From the NCBI GenBank assembly GCA_024449915.1, contig JAMZAV010000899.1, forward strand, positions 186,001 to 250,000: 64,000 nucleotides of DNA, in the 5' to 3' direction. The translations under genes and the position numbers were made by a program. The notes beneath the pieces were generated by a model. It was given only the letters and a program-made list of their open reading frames with translations, was not told where the DNA came from and did not search any database. Positions 1 through 9,810 of this stretch are shown in pieces (positions within the stretch are counted from its first letter, which is position 1; each line of letters opens with the position of its first letter). Source of the stretch: Sweltsa coloradensis (Eukaryota > Arthropoda > Insecta > Plecoptera > Chloroperlidae).

Positions 1-171
1 ATATTATCTAATGTATTTTGTTCGGCAACTCTTTTTCGCAGTAAACAAACATACAATCATATACATTTTGTCTGAAACTGAAAGTGTAGTGTGTACAAAT
101 GTTCCACAGGGGCCCGGAATGTCAAAAGCCCGGGGTGCGATCACACCCCAGCACCCCCTGCCAGTCCGCGC

Positions 172-939
172 CTGTCTCCTACCAACCCCCCCTGGCAGCA
201 GTGAGGCCCACTGCGTGCACTGCTGCCAACCCCACTACAAGCGAACCTAGTGTGAGAAGGTTGCAACTTCAGTTTAATTGGTACACCCCCCCCCCCCCCT
301 GGCAGCAGTGTTGTCTAGTACCGTGCCCTGCTGCCAATCCCCCTGCCTACCTCATTTAGGCCCTGTTTAGGCCTGTAGCGGGAATGGTATTCGTCCGACT
401 TGCAAGTAGTAGGGCCCATTGTTTAGTTTGGGTCTGTATTAATACGAGGAATTGAAATTTGACGACCTGGCCACCCTCCCTGGCAGAGAAATGATACCGT
501 GTACTGCTGCCAACCCCCCCAACCCCCTGCCTACCTCGTTTAGGCCTGTAGCGGGAATGGTGGGGGGGGGGAGAGGGTTGGCAACAGTACACGGTACGGT
601 ATCATTTCTCTGCCAGGGAGGGTGGCCAGGTCGTCAAATTTCAATTCCTCGTATTAATACAGACCTAAACTAAACAATGGGCCCTACTACTTGCCAGTCG
701 GACGAATACCATTCCCACTACAGGCCTAAACAGGGCCTAAATGAGGTAGGCAGGGGGGATTGGCAGCAGGGCACGGTACTAGACAACACTGCTGCCAGGG
801 GTGTACCAGGGTGTACCAGGGTGTACCAATTAAACTGAAACTTTGCAACCTTCTCACACTAGGTTCGCTAGTAGTGGGGTTGGCAGCAGTGCACGCAGTG
901 GGCCTCACTGCTGCCAGGGGGGGTTGGTAGGAGGGACAG
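172..939. mobile_element. Foldback (long inverted repeat) element
   Basis: The left arm (about 172-515) is repeated in reverse complement at about 576-939, with a loop at 516-575. Matching landmarks include the block containing TCCTACCAACC at 175 versus GGTTGGTAGGA at 925, and the block around AATTGAAATTTGACGACC (450-468) versus 632-650. Differences are mostly in C/G homopolymer runs and in a small 11-bp tandem repeat near 795-828 of the right arm. The loop repeats part of the left arm (the GTAGCGGGAATGGT stretch occurs at 375 and 548). There is no convincing ORF, so this looks like a non-autonomous foldback transposon. Flanking duplications were not identified. Confidence 0.8.
794..830 (+). 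repeat. Short 11-bp tandem repeat in a foldback arm
   Basis: About three copies of a unit containing CAGGGTGTAC stand in the right arm of the 172-939 palindrome. The left arm at the matching place has only a C-rich run, so the arms differ here. Confidence 0.6.
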
Positions 940-1950
940 CCATTATAAAATGTAAATCATTTACAGTGGTTTTTCGTAGTTTCATTTCTAATGAAAAAAA
1001 TCAGTGTTAAAAAGTTGACTGACCCCAACCGAAAGAGTGCCTCTAAGTATTTGGCACCAAAAAGCACACTAGCGCGGCCCTGTTGGCGGAACGCAGAACC
1101 CTAGCAGTAGTGATCACTCAGGTAGCCACAGCGGCAAATAACGTGGAAGAACGTGTAGATGTAACTAAAAAGTTGAGTTTTCGGCGTGATACGTTTTGTT
1201 TACGGATGTTGAACGTTAGAAATAAAATAAAGAAATATTTGTGCTATGGTTATCACAAGAAAACAAATTTTAAATGAAAGAATGGGGCCTGTAGGCTGTA
1301 AGTGCACCATAAAGTGGACACCTGACGCAAGGGTTATGTCTCAAATGGTTAAGCATTGGCCTACATTTCTCTTTTAAAATACAACTCTTTACACTTAAAT
1401 AACAACTTTTAAATAATCGTGATCTCAATTTAAATTTTGGTTGGGCCTACTCTTAAAAAAAACATTATTCTTACATTAAGGCCTAAGTCCAGGGATGAAG
1501 TCCGCCAAAACATATTGTCAGAAGACAGTATGGTGTCACCCACTGAGTTTTCCCGTTGTGTTTGATGGATTTATTATTTATTTATGTTCATTTTTTTATA
1601 ATTATACTTATTGTTTTTTGCCCGTCACCGACACTCATATTAAATCGCGTCTTACAATTTCAGACAACAATTTTAATTCATGCTTATGCCAATAGGCTAT
1701 CACACCGTTCCCAATTGTTACACATACAGGCCTACATAGCACATAGGCCTAGGCCTACATTCAATTTGTTTCGTATGTGATGGGCTACCTCAAAATTACT
1801 ACACTGTAGTGCCTTTTTATCAACAACAAAAAAGGTGGGCCTATGTATAGTAATAAATTCGGAAAAATCGTTTTCAATGAATATTTTTCATAATAAATAC
1901 CAATTTCTGCAACCAAGTATTTTTAGAAGTTTCGTCATGTTCTGAATTTA
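940..1950. other. No gene recognised
   Basis: AT-rich sequence with several TAGGCCTA motifs. A 64-codon open frame starts at 1083, but it has no recognisable domain, no coding-like context and no splice signals that I trust. Confidence 0.5.
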
Positions 1951-1954
1951 GCAC

Positions 1955-2275
1955 ACTTTGTCGATGATTACAAATTGACAACATCCCGTCCTCAGAATAT
2001 CCTATTAGGGTTGATGAATTTTCTAAATTCTTTATGAAGGAATGATGTCAGGTCAAGGTGCAGTTTATGGTTAAGTGGTGATGGGTTACAATAAATTTAT
2101 TTATACGGAAATTGACTTGAAACTTAGTTGATTTAAGGTGGATTTGAAGGTAATTTTATTTATAATATTAAATTGATTTTGGCTCTAAAACATGCACACA
2201 TCGCCCGTCGCTCTCGTTAATTAAGATGAGATAAGTCGTAACAAAGTAGGTGTACCGGAAGGTGCACCTGGAAAG
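1955..2275 (+). pseudogene. rrnS: Nuclear copy of mitochondrial small-subunit rRNA, 3' part (NUMT)
   Basis: The stretch at about 2192-2275 matches the universally conserved 3' end of mitochondrial 12S rRNA: ACACATCGCCCGTCGCTCTC, then AAGTCGTAACAAAGTAGG, then GTGCACCTGGAA. Upstream, GTCAGGTCAAGGTGCAG (about 2048) and ATGGGTTACA (about 2080) are further conserved 12S landmarks in the correct order, so the copy reaches back to roughly 1955. It is continuous with a tRNA-Val and a 16S-like segment in native mitochondrial order, while the surrounding DNA is nuclear repeat sequence. I therefore read it as a mitochondrial insertion in the nuclear genome. The 5' limit is approximate. Confidence 0.85.
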
Positions 2276-2348
2276 TTCAAATCAGAGCTTGATTAGTTAA
2301 GCATTTCATTTACACTGAGAATTCACTGTGCAATTCAGTTGATTTGAA
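2276..2348 (+). tRNA. trnV: Mitochondrial-type tRNA-Val (anticodon UAC) inside the NUMT
   Basis: The sequence folds into a full cloverleaf: a 7-bp acceptor stem (TTCAAAT with ATTTGAA), a D arm closing on GCTT/AAGC, a 5-bp anticodon stem with loop TTTACAC (anticodon TAC), and a 4-bp T stem ACTG/CAGT. It follows the 12S 3' end directly and precedes 16S-like sequence, the usual rrnS-trnV-rrnL order. In nuclear DNA it is probably an inert passenger, although no stem is broken. Confidence 0.85.
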
Positions 2349-2555
2349 AAATAAAAAAATTTATTATGAGTTTGTGAAAATATATTATTTTTTAATAAAA
2401 TCATTTTTTTTAATTTAAGTTTTTGTAGAGGTTATCGATGAAATTTTTTGAATGATAGTTTAATTGTATTGTGAGAGGTTATTGAAATATATTGAAAATT
2501 TAATTATATAAAAGTAGATTTGATTTGTTGTACCTTGTGTATAAGGGTTTTTTGC
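2349..2555 (+). pseudogene. rrnL: Nuclear copy of mitochondrial large-subunit rRNA, 5' part (NUMT)
   Basis: Very AT-rich sequence directly after the trnV cloverleaf. Near 2529 it holds TTGTACCTTGTGTATAAGGG, close to the conserved 5'-domain motif of invertebrate mitochondrial 16S. The nuclear boundary is placed near 2555, where a TAGGCCTA motif reappears. Identity rests on position and this single motif. Confidence 0.6.
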
Positions 2556-3311
2556 ATAGATATAGGCCTAATTAATTGAAATTTTCAGGGAATATGATAA
2601 AAATAATACAAGTTGTACTATTTATTGTTATTACATACGCGGAAAACGTAAATATTGCACCTTGCACTTCAGCTGTTCAGGTTATATCAATTGTTGCAAA
2701 AATATTCGTTGATACAACAAACAGACTCGTTTCACTTCAAAACTAACATTCTAATTCAAATTTGGTAATTAATTCCTTGGACCAATACCAATTTTGGTGG
2801 CAACTTTACTTATAGATAGTAGTAATTAAATAATAAATATAATCGCTATGAATTATTTTCTGGATATCTTACGCTCAAACATAATAATATACCCAACTAT
2901 TATGATGATATTATTATATAATTATTTTACATTCATCCCTATCCCATTCAGAAATATAGGAATAGGAAGGTTCAATTTTGGCTATAGTTGGCCTACCTAC
3001 GCAATTACGCCTACTTGTGGTTGTATAAGAGCATAAAAAATGCAAACCGTAGATGAAAATATACATCTTATTTTATGCGTGTGCGAGAAAGGTAAATGTG
3101 AGTGAACAGATCGGAAATAATCCCCGAATTGTCATAACCGGCGCGACTAACACACGTTAGCGCCATATATGCTCCAGCCCGGAATCACAATTACGCCAGC
3201 CATGTTGTGACGTAGCGCGCCGCCAGTGCTGCGATCTACATGTCGATTTGGTGCCGAATAAAGTAGGTATCTAGGCCTATAGGACTTTCAACCGTAAAGG
3301 ACTTTCGTTTA
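2556..3311. other. No gene recognised
   Basis: AT-rich, then locally CpG-containing sequence (about 3130-3240) without a coherent ORF or a recognised repeat. Confidence 0.5.
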
Positions 3312-3806
3312 AAAGCCTTGTTCGGTTGGGGGGGTCCAAAAGCTTTTTAGTTTTTACAATGTTTTGCAGGGAATCGTAGGTTAAGGGAAGGGGGGGGGGG
3401 GGCGCAAAAAGCACATTTTACAATATATAGGCCTAGGGGTAGGCCTATTCTTGCAGTTGGCGGGTCCCAACTTTTATGCACTAACGGAAAGGATTTCGGG
3501 TGCGCTCTTTTCGAAAATATCCTAGAACTACTAGCACAGCGCACTGTAGCCAGCGGAAAGTTCGGCTAACCTATCGAAAGTAGTTTTGTAACGGAAAGGA
3601 TTTTGGGTGCGTATGTTTTCATTGAAAAAAAAAGTTGGGACCCGCCAACTGCAAGAGTGCCAGCCTAGGCTAGGCCCTAACCTAGGGCCTATTTCATTTA
3701 ACACAAACGCGCTTCACGCAAAACATCACAAAAAGCTTGGACCCCCCATCCAAACAAGTAGGCCTAGGCCTAGCCTCCCCTCAACCGAACAAGTTCCGGG
3801 CTTTGT
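3312..3806. mobile_element. Foldback element of about 495 bp
   Basis: Outer arms pair CTTGTTCGGTTG (3317) with CAACCGAACAAG (3782), continuing into GGTCCAAAAGCTTTTT versus AAAAAGCTTGGACC. Inner arms pair CTTGCAGTTGGCGGGTCCCA (3450) with TGGGACCCGCCAACTGCAAG (3636), which is an exact complement. A directly repeated block, AACGGAAAGGATTT (3484 and 3592), lies between the inner arms. There is no ORF with recognisable content, so this is interpreted as a non-autonomous foldback transposon. Confidence 0.75.
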
Positions 3807-3846
3807 GTAGGCTAGGCTAGTGGTGGCTTGACCTATAGGTACCCTG

Positions 3847-3866
3847 ACCGGTGCCATGGCACCGGT
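3847..3866. repeat. Perfect 20-bp palindrome
   Basis: ACCGGTGCCATGGCACCGGT reads the same on both strands. It lies just outside the 3312-3806 foldback and before a GGGT tandem run (about 3877-3892). Confidence 0.8.
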
Positions 3867-3869
3867 ACT

Positions 3870-4510
3870 GCCAAGGGTGGGTGGGTGGGTGGGCCAGCGT
3901 AGCTCATGAACCCACCCACATATTTTGTCTTCAGAAAAATATTGTTAGTATAAAAATGATGTGTTGTGCAAAAACAGCATTGTGTTTTGTAAGCCCTGTA
4001 CAGTATTATCGTCTACGAGTCAATTCTAATGACACAAAAAGACACCGCACTACGAGACAGTGATGTTTGCTTTCGTTGTTTTGTTATCTAGTTTGCCAAT
4101 GCAGCTGACTGAGTGGTCAACTGTGTGGCCTGGTGGCGTATCGGGGGTTGCGCTGCGTCTATATTCTATCTCGTTCTCGGGACAAGTATATAAGAAGATC
4201 TAGAGGTAGCCTACTATTTATGTGATTTGTTGATTTTCTTCAGCGAACAAGACAAAGGAATGGAGGGTTACGAAATCTAACGAAACAAATGGAACAACAT
4301 TGAGAATCATAGAGCGGAGTGCCCTGACAACAAATAGAAGAAATTAAAAAGTTCTAAATATGGTGTGCCGGTGGGTATATTTTAAGTGCATTTTTATTAA
4401 TTGGTGGAAAAAGTAGGGTTTTTAATGATAGAAAAACATTGATAAGCTTTCATTCTGCTTCTCTAAAACGCGCAGATTGCCACCAAACATGACCTTGAAG
4501 TGCAAAATTT
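3870..4510. other. No gene recognised
   Basis: Short open frames only. A TATATAAG motif at about 4187 could be a TATA box, but no downstream gene is evident. Confidence 0.45.
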
Positions 4511-4511
4511 T

Positions 4512-5763
4512 CCCCTTGTTTATTGTTCGCCCATCCTAAGTTGTTTTTCACCACTGGGCATGGGCATGGGCACCGGCAGGAGGGGGCAAGGGGCCAGAGG
4601 GGCAGTTGCCCCCCCTGGCCCCGAGCAAGCAGAAGTGCTAATTTGCTCTCATTTGATGTGTGGATTTATGATTAATCTTGTAGCATTTAAAATGTGCATG
4701 GAAAGTCGATTTCTTTACTGATGAACGTTTGTTAAATTTAATGGTTGCCAATTTTCTGCGAAATAAGTAGCTTATTGTGTATTTTACCTGCAATAGTTCT
4801 TCTTGAGTTTTGAAAAAAGAATACCACTCCATGGAATAACGCAAGTTTTGACTGTCAAAATAAAAGGCTTGCGAAAGCGAAAATGTGAGGTGGGGTAAAG
4901 TCATATTATCTCAGTGGACAAAAAAGCTAATAATCGTCCAGCTCAATGTTGGGAATCTGAAGCCTTTGACTGAACGACAAAAAATGGGAGGTAAAATATT
5001 TTGAATGGTTTTCTAGTTTTGAGTGTCGACTGCACAAAAATACCTTATTTTGGTAATGAATTCACCCCACTACTTTTTTTTAAAACCCACCATACTCATT
5101 CTAAAAACCTGAATTTCAAAAATTTCGCCTGCGGCGCTATTGTTGGGGGCCCCCCTTGTTTATTGTTCGCCCATCCTAAGTTGTTTTTCACCACTGGGCA
5201 TGGGCACCCGCAGGAGGGGGCAAGGGGCCAGAGGGGCAGTTGCCCCCCCTGGCCCCGAGCAAGCAGAAGTGCTAATTTGCTCTCATTTGATGTGTGGATT
5301 TATGATTAATCTTGTAGCATTTAAAATGTGCATGGAAAGTCGATTTCTTTACTGATGAACGTTTGTTAAATTTAATGGTTGCCAATTTTCTGCGAAATAA
5401 GTAGCTTATTGTGTATTTTACCTGCAATAGTTCTTCTTGAGTTTTGAAAAAAGAATACCACTCCATGGAATAACGCAAGTTTTGACTGTCAAAATAAAAG
5501 GCTTGCGAAAGCGAAAATGAGAGGTGGGGTAAAGTCATATTATCTTAGTGGACAAAAAAGCTAATAATCGTCCAGCTCAATGTTGGGAATCTGAAGCCTT
5601 TGACTGAACGACAAAAAATGGTAGGCCTAGGTAAAATATTTTGAATGGTTTTCTAGTTTTGAGTGTCGACTGCACAAAAATTACCTTATTTTGGTAATGA
5701 ATTCACCCGACTACTTTTTTTTTAAAACCCACCAAACGCATTCTAAAAACCTGATTTTAAAAA
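4512..5763 (+). repeat. Two-copy tandem duplication, unit about 635-640 bp
   Basis: The block beginning TTGTTTATTGTTCGCCC at 4516 recurs at 5156, and the two units stay collinear to about 5130 and 5763. They are nearly identical; differences include a 6-bp GGGCAT repeat change at 4557 versus 5197, a few substitutions, and an inserted TAGGCCTA motif near 5622. Unit 1 ends in a block containing AATTTCGCCTGCGGCGCT that is also found at 6114. Identical 88-codon minus frames arise in both units (4638-4904 and 5272-5538), but I see no domain in them and treat them as non-coding. Confidence 0.85.
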
Positions 5764-6049
5764 AAAAACGAAAGTGCAAGTTGTAATTTTTGCCCCTCCC
5801 TGCCAAAATTCCTGCGGGCACCCATGCAGCTGGGTGGTGCAGCAGCCACATAGGAATGAGGGAATTCCCCACCCAAACTTCAGAAGAGTAATGGACCAAC
5901 AATTTCCCATTATTGCTGGACGTGATCGCGAACGTAATGATATGCATATTCAATACGGGTAGTTGTAACATGGTCTATCTCGTCACTACTTCAATTCTTT
6001 TTTTATAGTTTTATAGTTTTTACTGTACAAAAAAGACATTAATTTGGTA

Positions 6050-6250
6050 TTGCATTCAACCCACTTATTTTTCTTAGAACGCTCCAAAACCACTCTAAAA
6101 GTCTGATTTTCAAAATTTTCGCCTGCGGCGCTGTAGTTGGGGGGAGCCCCCCCAAACCCACCGTGCTTGTTCCCCCTACACACCTCAGATGGTGGGTGGT
6201 ACGGAAAATAGCTGGCACCGGTCATATTGGAACCTTCAAGCCGCCACTGG
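6050..6250 (+). mobile_element. Remnant related to the 4.5-5.7 kb repeat
   Basis: The sequence around 6060-6150 repeats the end of the tandem unit (CACTCTAAAAGTCTGATTTT, then TTTCGCCTGCGGCGCTGTAG and a G/C-rich run). The segment ends near GCCGCCACTGG at 6240, a terminus style common in DNA transposons. It is degraded and has no ORF. Confidence 0.5.
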
Positions 6251-7420
6251 GCTAGGCCTAGCCTTTGTGTATCCAATCCCTTTATAGCCTAGGCCTACTG
6301 GTTATTCAATAGCCTAGGGTAGGCCTGTGGATATTTGCACCCACTGAGGTGCGCCAAGAAGGTTTTATGCTATTTTCACCTATGTTCTGCGCATGCGCGG
6401 GTGTGGCTGTGGCCAACATTTAATATTCTTTTATTTATTAATCTCCAACAACAGGTATTAGGCCTACCCCACAAGTGTTGGGTAACTAAAACTAAACATT
6501 TAAAAATACAATTTAAAACAATACAAACACGTTATACAAATAATTAAATACAATCTTGAAGCTCGCAAGGGATGAAAATACCAAACTGCCGCATGCATTG
6601 ATACAAAACATGTGATCATCTAGGCCTAGCCCGCTTATGTTATAGGCCTACTATAACTATAGGTGGAACCAGATAAGGTGGCGGTCGCCGAGGGATCGCA
6701 GCACTGTCGTCCACGCACTATGGCCACAGGATCGGCAAAAAGTAAATAAAATAACGGTCTCTAAAACTGCTTTCGGAGAAAAACACGACTATTTTAAAGC
6801 CAAGCCTTGCCCAATATATCCTAAAAATAAAGTAGGCCTAGGCCTATTTATGAAGTGTACGAATAAAATCAAGACATTTTGATGCTCCTAAACATTGACA
6901 TCACATCTGGCGAGGTTTGCATTTATAAACAGATGGAACTTTGGACACACCATTAACAACAAGGCAAAGAAACACTTTCGTAATCGTGATTACTTAAAAT
7001 CATTATTTCGCTAAAATACTGACTAGTTGTGGGACGAACTACTTTATTCACAGCTTATAAAATGTTGATTTATGTGATAATATATCATGATAACATGACC
7101 AAATACGGTAGGCCCTACCGATTGCCAGTAGGCCTAGTGTGTAAATTGTCAACGTTGGCGTCCGTGCTCTCGCTTGACCTTGACGGCCGCCAGCTTATCT
7201 GGTTCCACCTACATGTGTGTTTGCGACCCAGTAGGCCTACCTACCTAGGCCTACCAGACGTTCCGCGACCCATAGGCCTACTTTAAAAACCACTGACTAG
7301 AAACTAGTAGGATGTAGGCCTAGGCCTACATTGCTACTTCATTACTTGTTACATTACATACAGTCATACATACAGTCCTAACTAATGAGGTAGGCCTAGG
7401 CCAACCTCGGGCTAGGCCTA
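6251..7420. other. No gene recognised; motif-rich spacer
   Basis: Dense TAGGCCTA motifs and short unrelated open frames; no domain, splice-supported exon or RNA gene was found. Confidence 0.5.
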
Positions 7421-8377
7421 CACTACGTATACCACAGCAGTCAATCCGAATTGACTGAATTCGGTTTGAGTTCAATTCGGTTTGACTTGAAGTGTATATC
7501 ACGGACATTCGAAACGACTTCCTCAATCCTATTTCGATCCGAATTGAAGTTGTTGTTGTGGCAGTTTAAATTGATGCTACAAGATTCTATGAATAACACT
7601 TGAAAATACTATGTACTTGTATCTCTACCTACAGCTACGTAAATATAAAGCCTAATGTCTTCATTAAAGCCTCCAAGACGCCATTTTATTGTAAACATGT
7701 AATAAACACCGCCTGCCTAATAATGGTATTCACGGAAATCTAAATCTCTAAGGCAGTTTTGAATCCGTATTGAATGCGTATTGAACTGTATATCAAGCAA
7801 TTTACTCATGTCAGTCCACTTTGGAAAGTGGATTGACTTCAATGCGAATCGAGTGTGTATATCAAGAGACTCAAACCGAATTGAACTCGAACCGACTTGA
7901 GTCAATTCGGATTGACTTGAAGTGTATATATATATCACGGACATTCGAAACGACTTCCTCAATCCTATTTCGATTCGAATTGAAGTTGTTGTTGTGGCAG
8001 TTTAAATTGATGCTACAAGAATCTATGAATAACACTTGAAAATACTATGTACCGGTACTTGTATCTCTACCTACAGCTACGTAAATATAAAACCTAATGT
8101 CTTCATTATAGCCTCCAAGACGCCATTTTCTTGTAAACATGTAATAAACACCGCCTGCCTACTAATTGTATTCACCGAAATCTAAATCTCCAAGGCAGTT
8201 TCGAATCCGTATTGAATGCGTATTGAACTGTATATCAAGCAATTTACTCATGTCAGTCCACTTTGGAAAGTGGATTGACTTCAATGCGAATCGAGTGTGT
8301 ATATCAAGAGACTCAAACCGAATTGAACTCGAACCGACTTGAGTCAATTCGGATTGAGTGCTGTGATATACGTAGTG
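7421..8377. mobile_element. 957-bp TIR element with an internal direct duplication
   Basis: The left end (CACTACGTAT at 7421, then GTCAATCCGAATTGACT at 7440) is the reverse complement of the right end (AGTCAATTCGGATTGA at 8342, then ATACGTAGTG at 8368), giving terminal inverted repeats of about 60-70 bp. Inside, a block of about 430-440 bp occurs twice in direct orientation (GTGTATATCACGGACATTCG at 7491 and, after a TA expansion, at 7930). A right-TIR-like segment stands between the two blocks, as if two elements inserted into one another or shared an end. No transposase frame is visible, so it is non-autonomous. Confidence 0.8.
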
Positions 8378-8879
8378 AGTGATCGGCCCCTAGGTAGGGC
8401 TAGCTAGGCTGGCCAGGCCAGACAGGAGGACCAAGACCTTAAATTCAATTTAAATTGGATTGAACCAGGATCGATTCGAAAATGATGTTTGAATACGCCT
8501 AGGTAGGTAGGCCTAGCTAGGGCATACCCTATGAAATATCTATACGATGGGAACCCCAAAGATATATTTCATAAGCCTAAGTAGGCCCTAGGGCCAGGAG
8601 GCCACATTAAAATGTTATTAAGTCCCCCAAAAGTTATGCGAATTTCATTTTAGAAAGTAAATTTAGTCATGACGGTGTAAAATATCATCACAATAAGAAT
8701 CTAGTCTCCTTACCTTATTAATTCAGCTGAAAACAGTGGCTGGGTTCGGCGTGGCACGATAGTCAATTTTGAGGTTAGGTTGTTGTTCGGTAAATTTTCG
8801 TAAGTTGGTTGCTCCGTAACTAGTCGTTGTGTTGCCAACGTGAAAACAAAACAACGATTTATATCAGGACCAGAAAAGT
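8378..8879. other. No gene recognised
   Basis: Last part of the TAGGCCTA-rich domain, then AT-rich sequence with no supported feature. Confidence 0.45.
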
Positions 8880-9357
8880 GAATAGCTTTAAACCCTTCCG
8901 CTGGTTTAAATTTAAATTTTTAGCGAGAAACTTAAACTCAGGATTGCCGATCACGACAGGTGGGGGTCCGAAGGGCTTGCCCCCCGGAAAAATTCTCCTT
9001 CAAGGTCATTTTGGTGAAAATCTGCGTTTTAAAGCATCACAGTGAGGAACTTTTTATGTACTAAAATCCAGTTTTTAATCTAAAAGTTTTCTCTCTCAAA
9101 GTAATTTTGGTGAAAATCTGTGCACTTAAAAGCATCAAAATACCTCGACAATAACCAACTATATTTTTACTGAAATCCTCTTTTGGTCAGATGAAAATTT
9201 GCCTTTCGTATTGCGATAAACCAGTTATTCTATAATCTCCATTGAGACGTTGAAAGTGCACTTTCACACTTTTTTGGGCAAAAGGAGGGGGGGAGGGGGG
9301 TTATGTCTCCCCCTCCACCCCCTTGAGTACGCCACTGAAGCCAATACTGTCGGTTCC
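8880..9357 (-). mobile_element. tRNA-derived SINE split by a later insertion
   Basis: Body sequence (about 8880-8955, including AAACTCAGGATTGCCG) matches the SINE family seen at 9593-9805. It stops near 8960, and the family head resumes at 9338 (AGCCAATACTGTCGGTTC). The intervening segment is a separate G/C-edged element ending GTACGCCACTG. The SINE is on the minus strand, tRNA-like head to the right. Confidence 0.6.
8961..9337. mobile_element. DNA-transposon-like insertion inside a SINE
   Basis: The segment starts with G-rich GTGGGGGTCCGAAGGGC and ends with CCCCCTTGAGTACGCCACTG. It interrupts an otherwise collinear SINE. Two internal blocks (TTTTGGTGAAAATCTG at 9008 and 9106) are direct repeats. 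No ORF is present; the boundaries are inferred from where the SINE breaks. Confidence 0.5.
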
Positions 9358-9592
9358 GCAGGTTAGATATTATTTTCTTGTGGATATGCATCTAATTTTG
9401 GTCGGAGTAATTGTGTAAATAATATGAAATATAATTAGTTACCTACAGTCTACAGAGCAGAAGAGAATTTGTCACTGAACTTGAATGCAGAAGTTACAAT
9501 ATTCACTGGACCAAAGTTAACCTTTTGTGATTTATTGTAAGTATTGTATTTTATTTTTATTTATTTTTACCGTGGGAATTAAATCTGTTATA

Positions 9593-9805
9593 GGGTGCCA
9601 TGTATGCCCTCCTCAGGTGTATGCGGGTAAGACAATTGAGAAGGGATGCCCGAGGGCTGTTTAAGAGGATTCTTGCATTCGCAAAGACCGAGAAAAACCT
9701 TGGAAAAAACCTTCAGTCAGGATTGCTGGTTACGACTGGATTCGAACTCTGGACCTCCCGATTCAAAGTCAAGCGCCTAAGCGCTTGAGCAAACACTGTC
9801 GGTTC
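9593..9805 (-). mobile_element. tRNA-derived SINE
   Basis: On the minus strand the head starts at 9805 with GAACCGACAGTG. It has an A-box-like segment (GCTCAAGCGCTTAGGCGCT) and a B box close to GGTTCGAATCC (reads GAGTTCGAATCCAGTC), then a body containing GGCAATCCTGACTGAAG. Copies of the same head or body occur at 8.9, 32.5, 43.6, 43.8, 50.3, 50.9 and 54.3 kb. The head ends next to the TTAA of the following MITE. Confidence 0.8.
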
Positions 9806-9810
9806 TTTAA

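Larger units (their letters stand above)
1..8600. other. TAGGCCTA-rich sequence domain
   Basis: The 8-base palindrome TAGGCCTA and its overlapping forms (AGGCCTA, GGCCTAGGCC) recur dozens of times here, for example near 1745, 3427, 3760, 6250-6320, 6622, 6835, 7130-7320, 7392 and 8500. After about 8.6 kb I find only scattered cases, near 11390, 13010, 22490, 51800 and 61100-61230. The motif is dispersed and is not a tandem array. Its function is unknown. Confidence 0.7.

Noticed and set aside
4638..4904. 88-codon minus frame, duplicated at 5272-5538
   Set aside because: Near-identity is explained by the tandem duplication; no recognisable motif.
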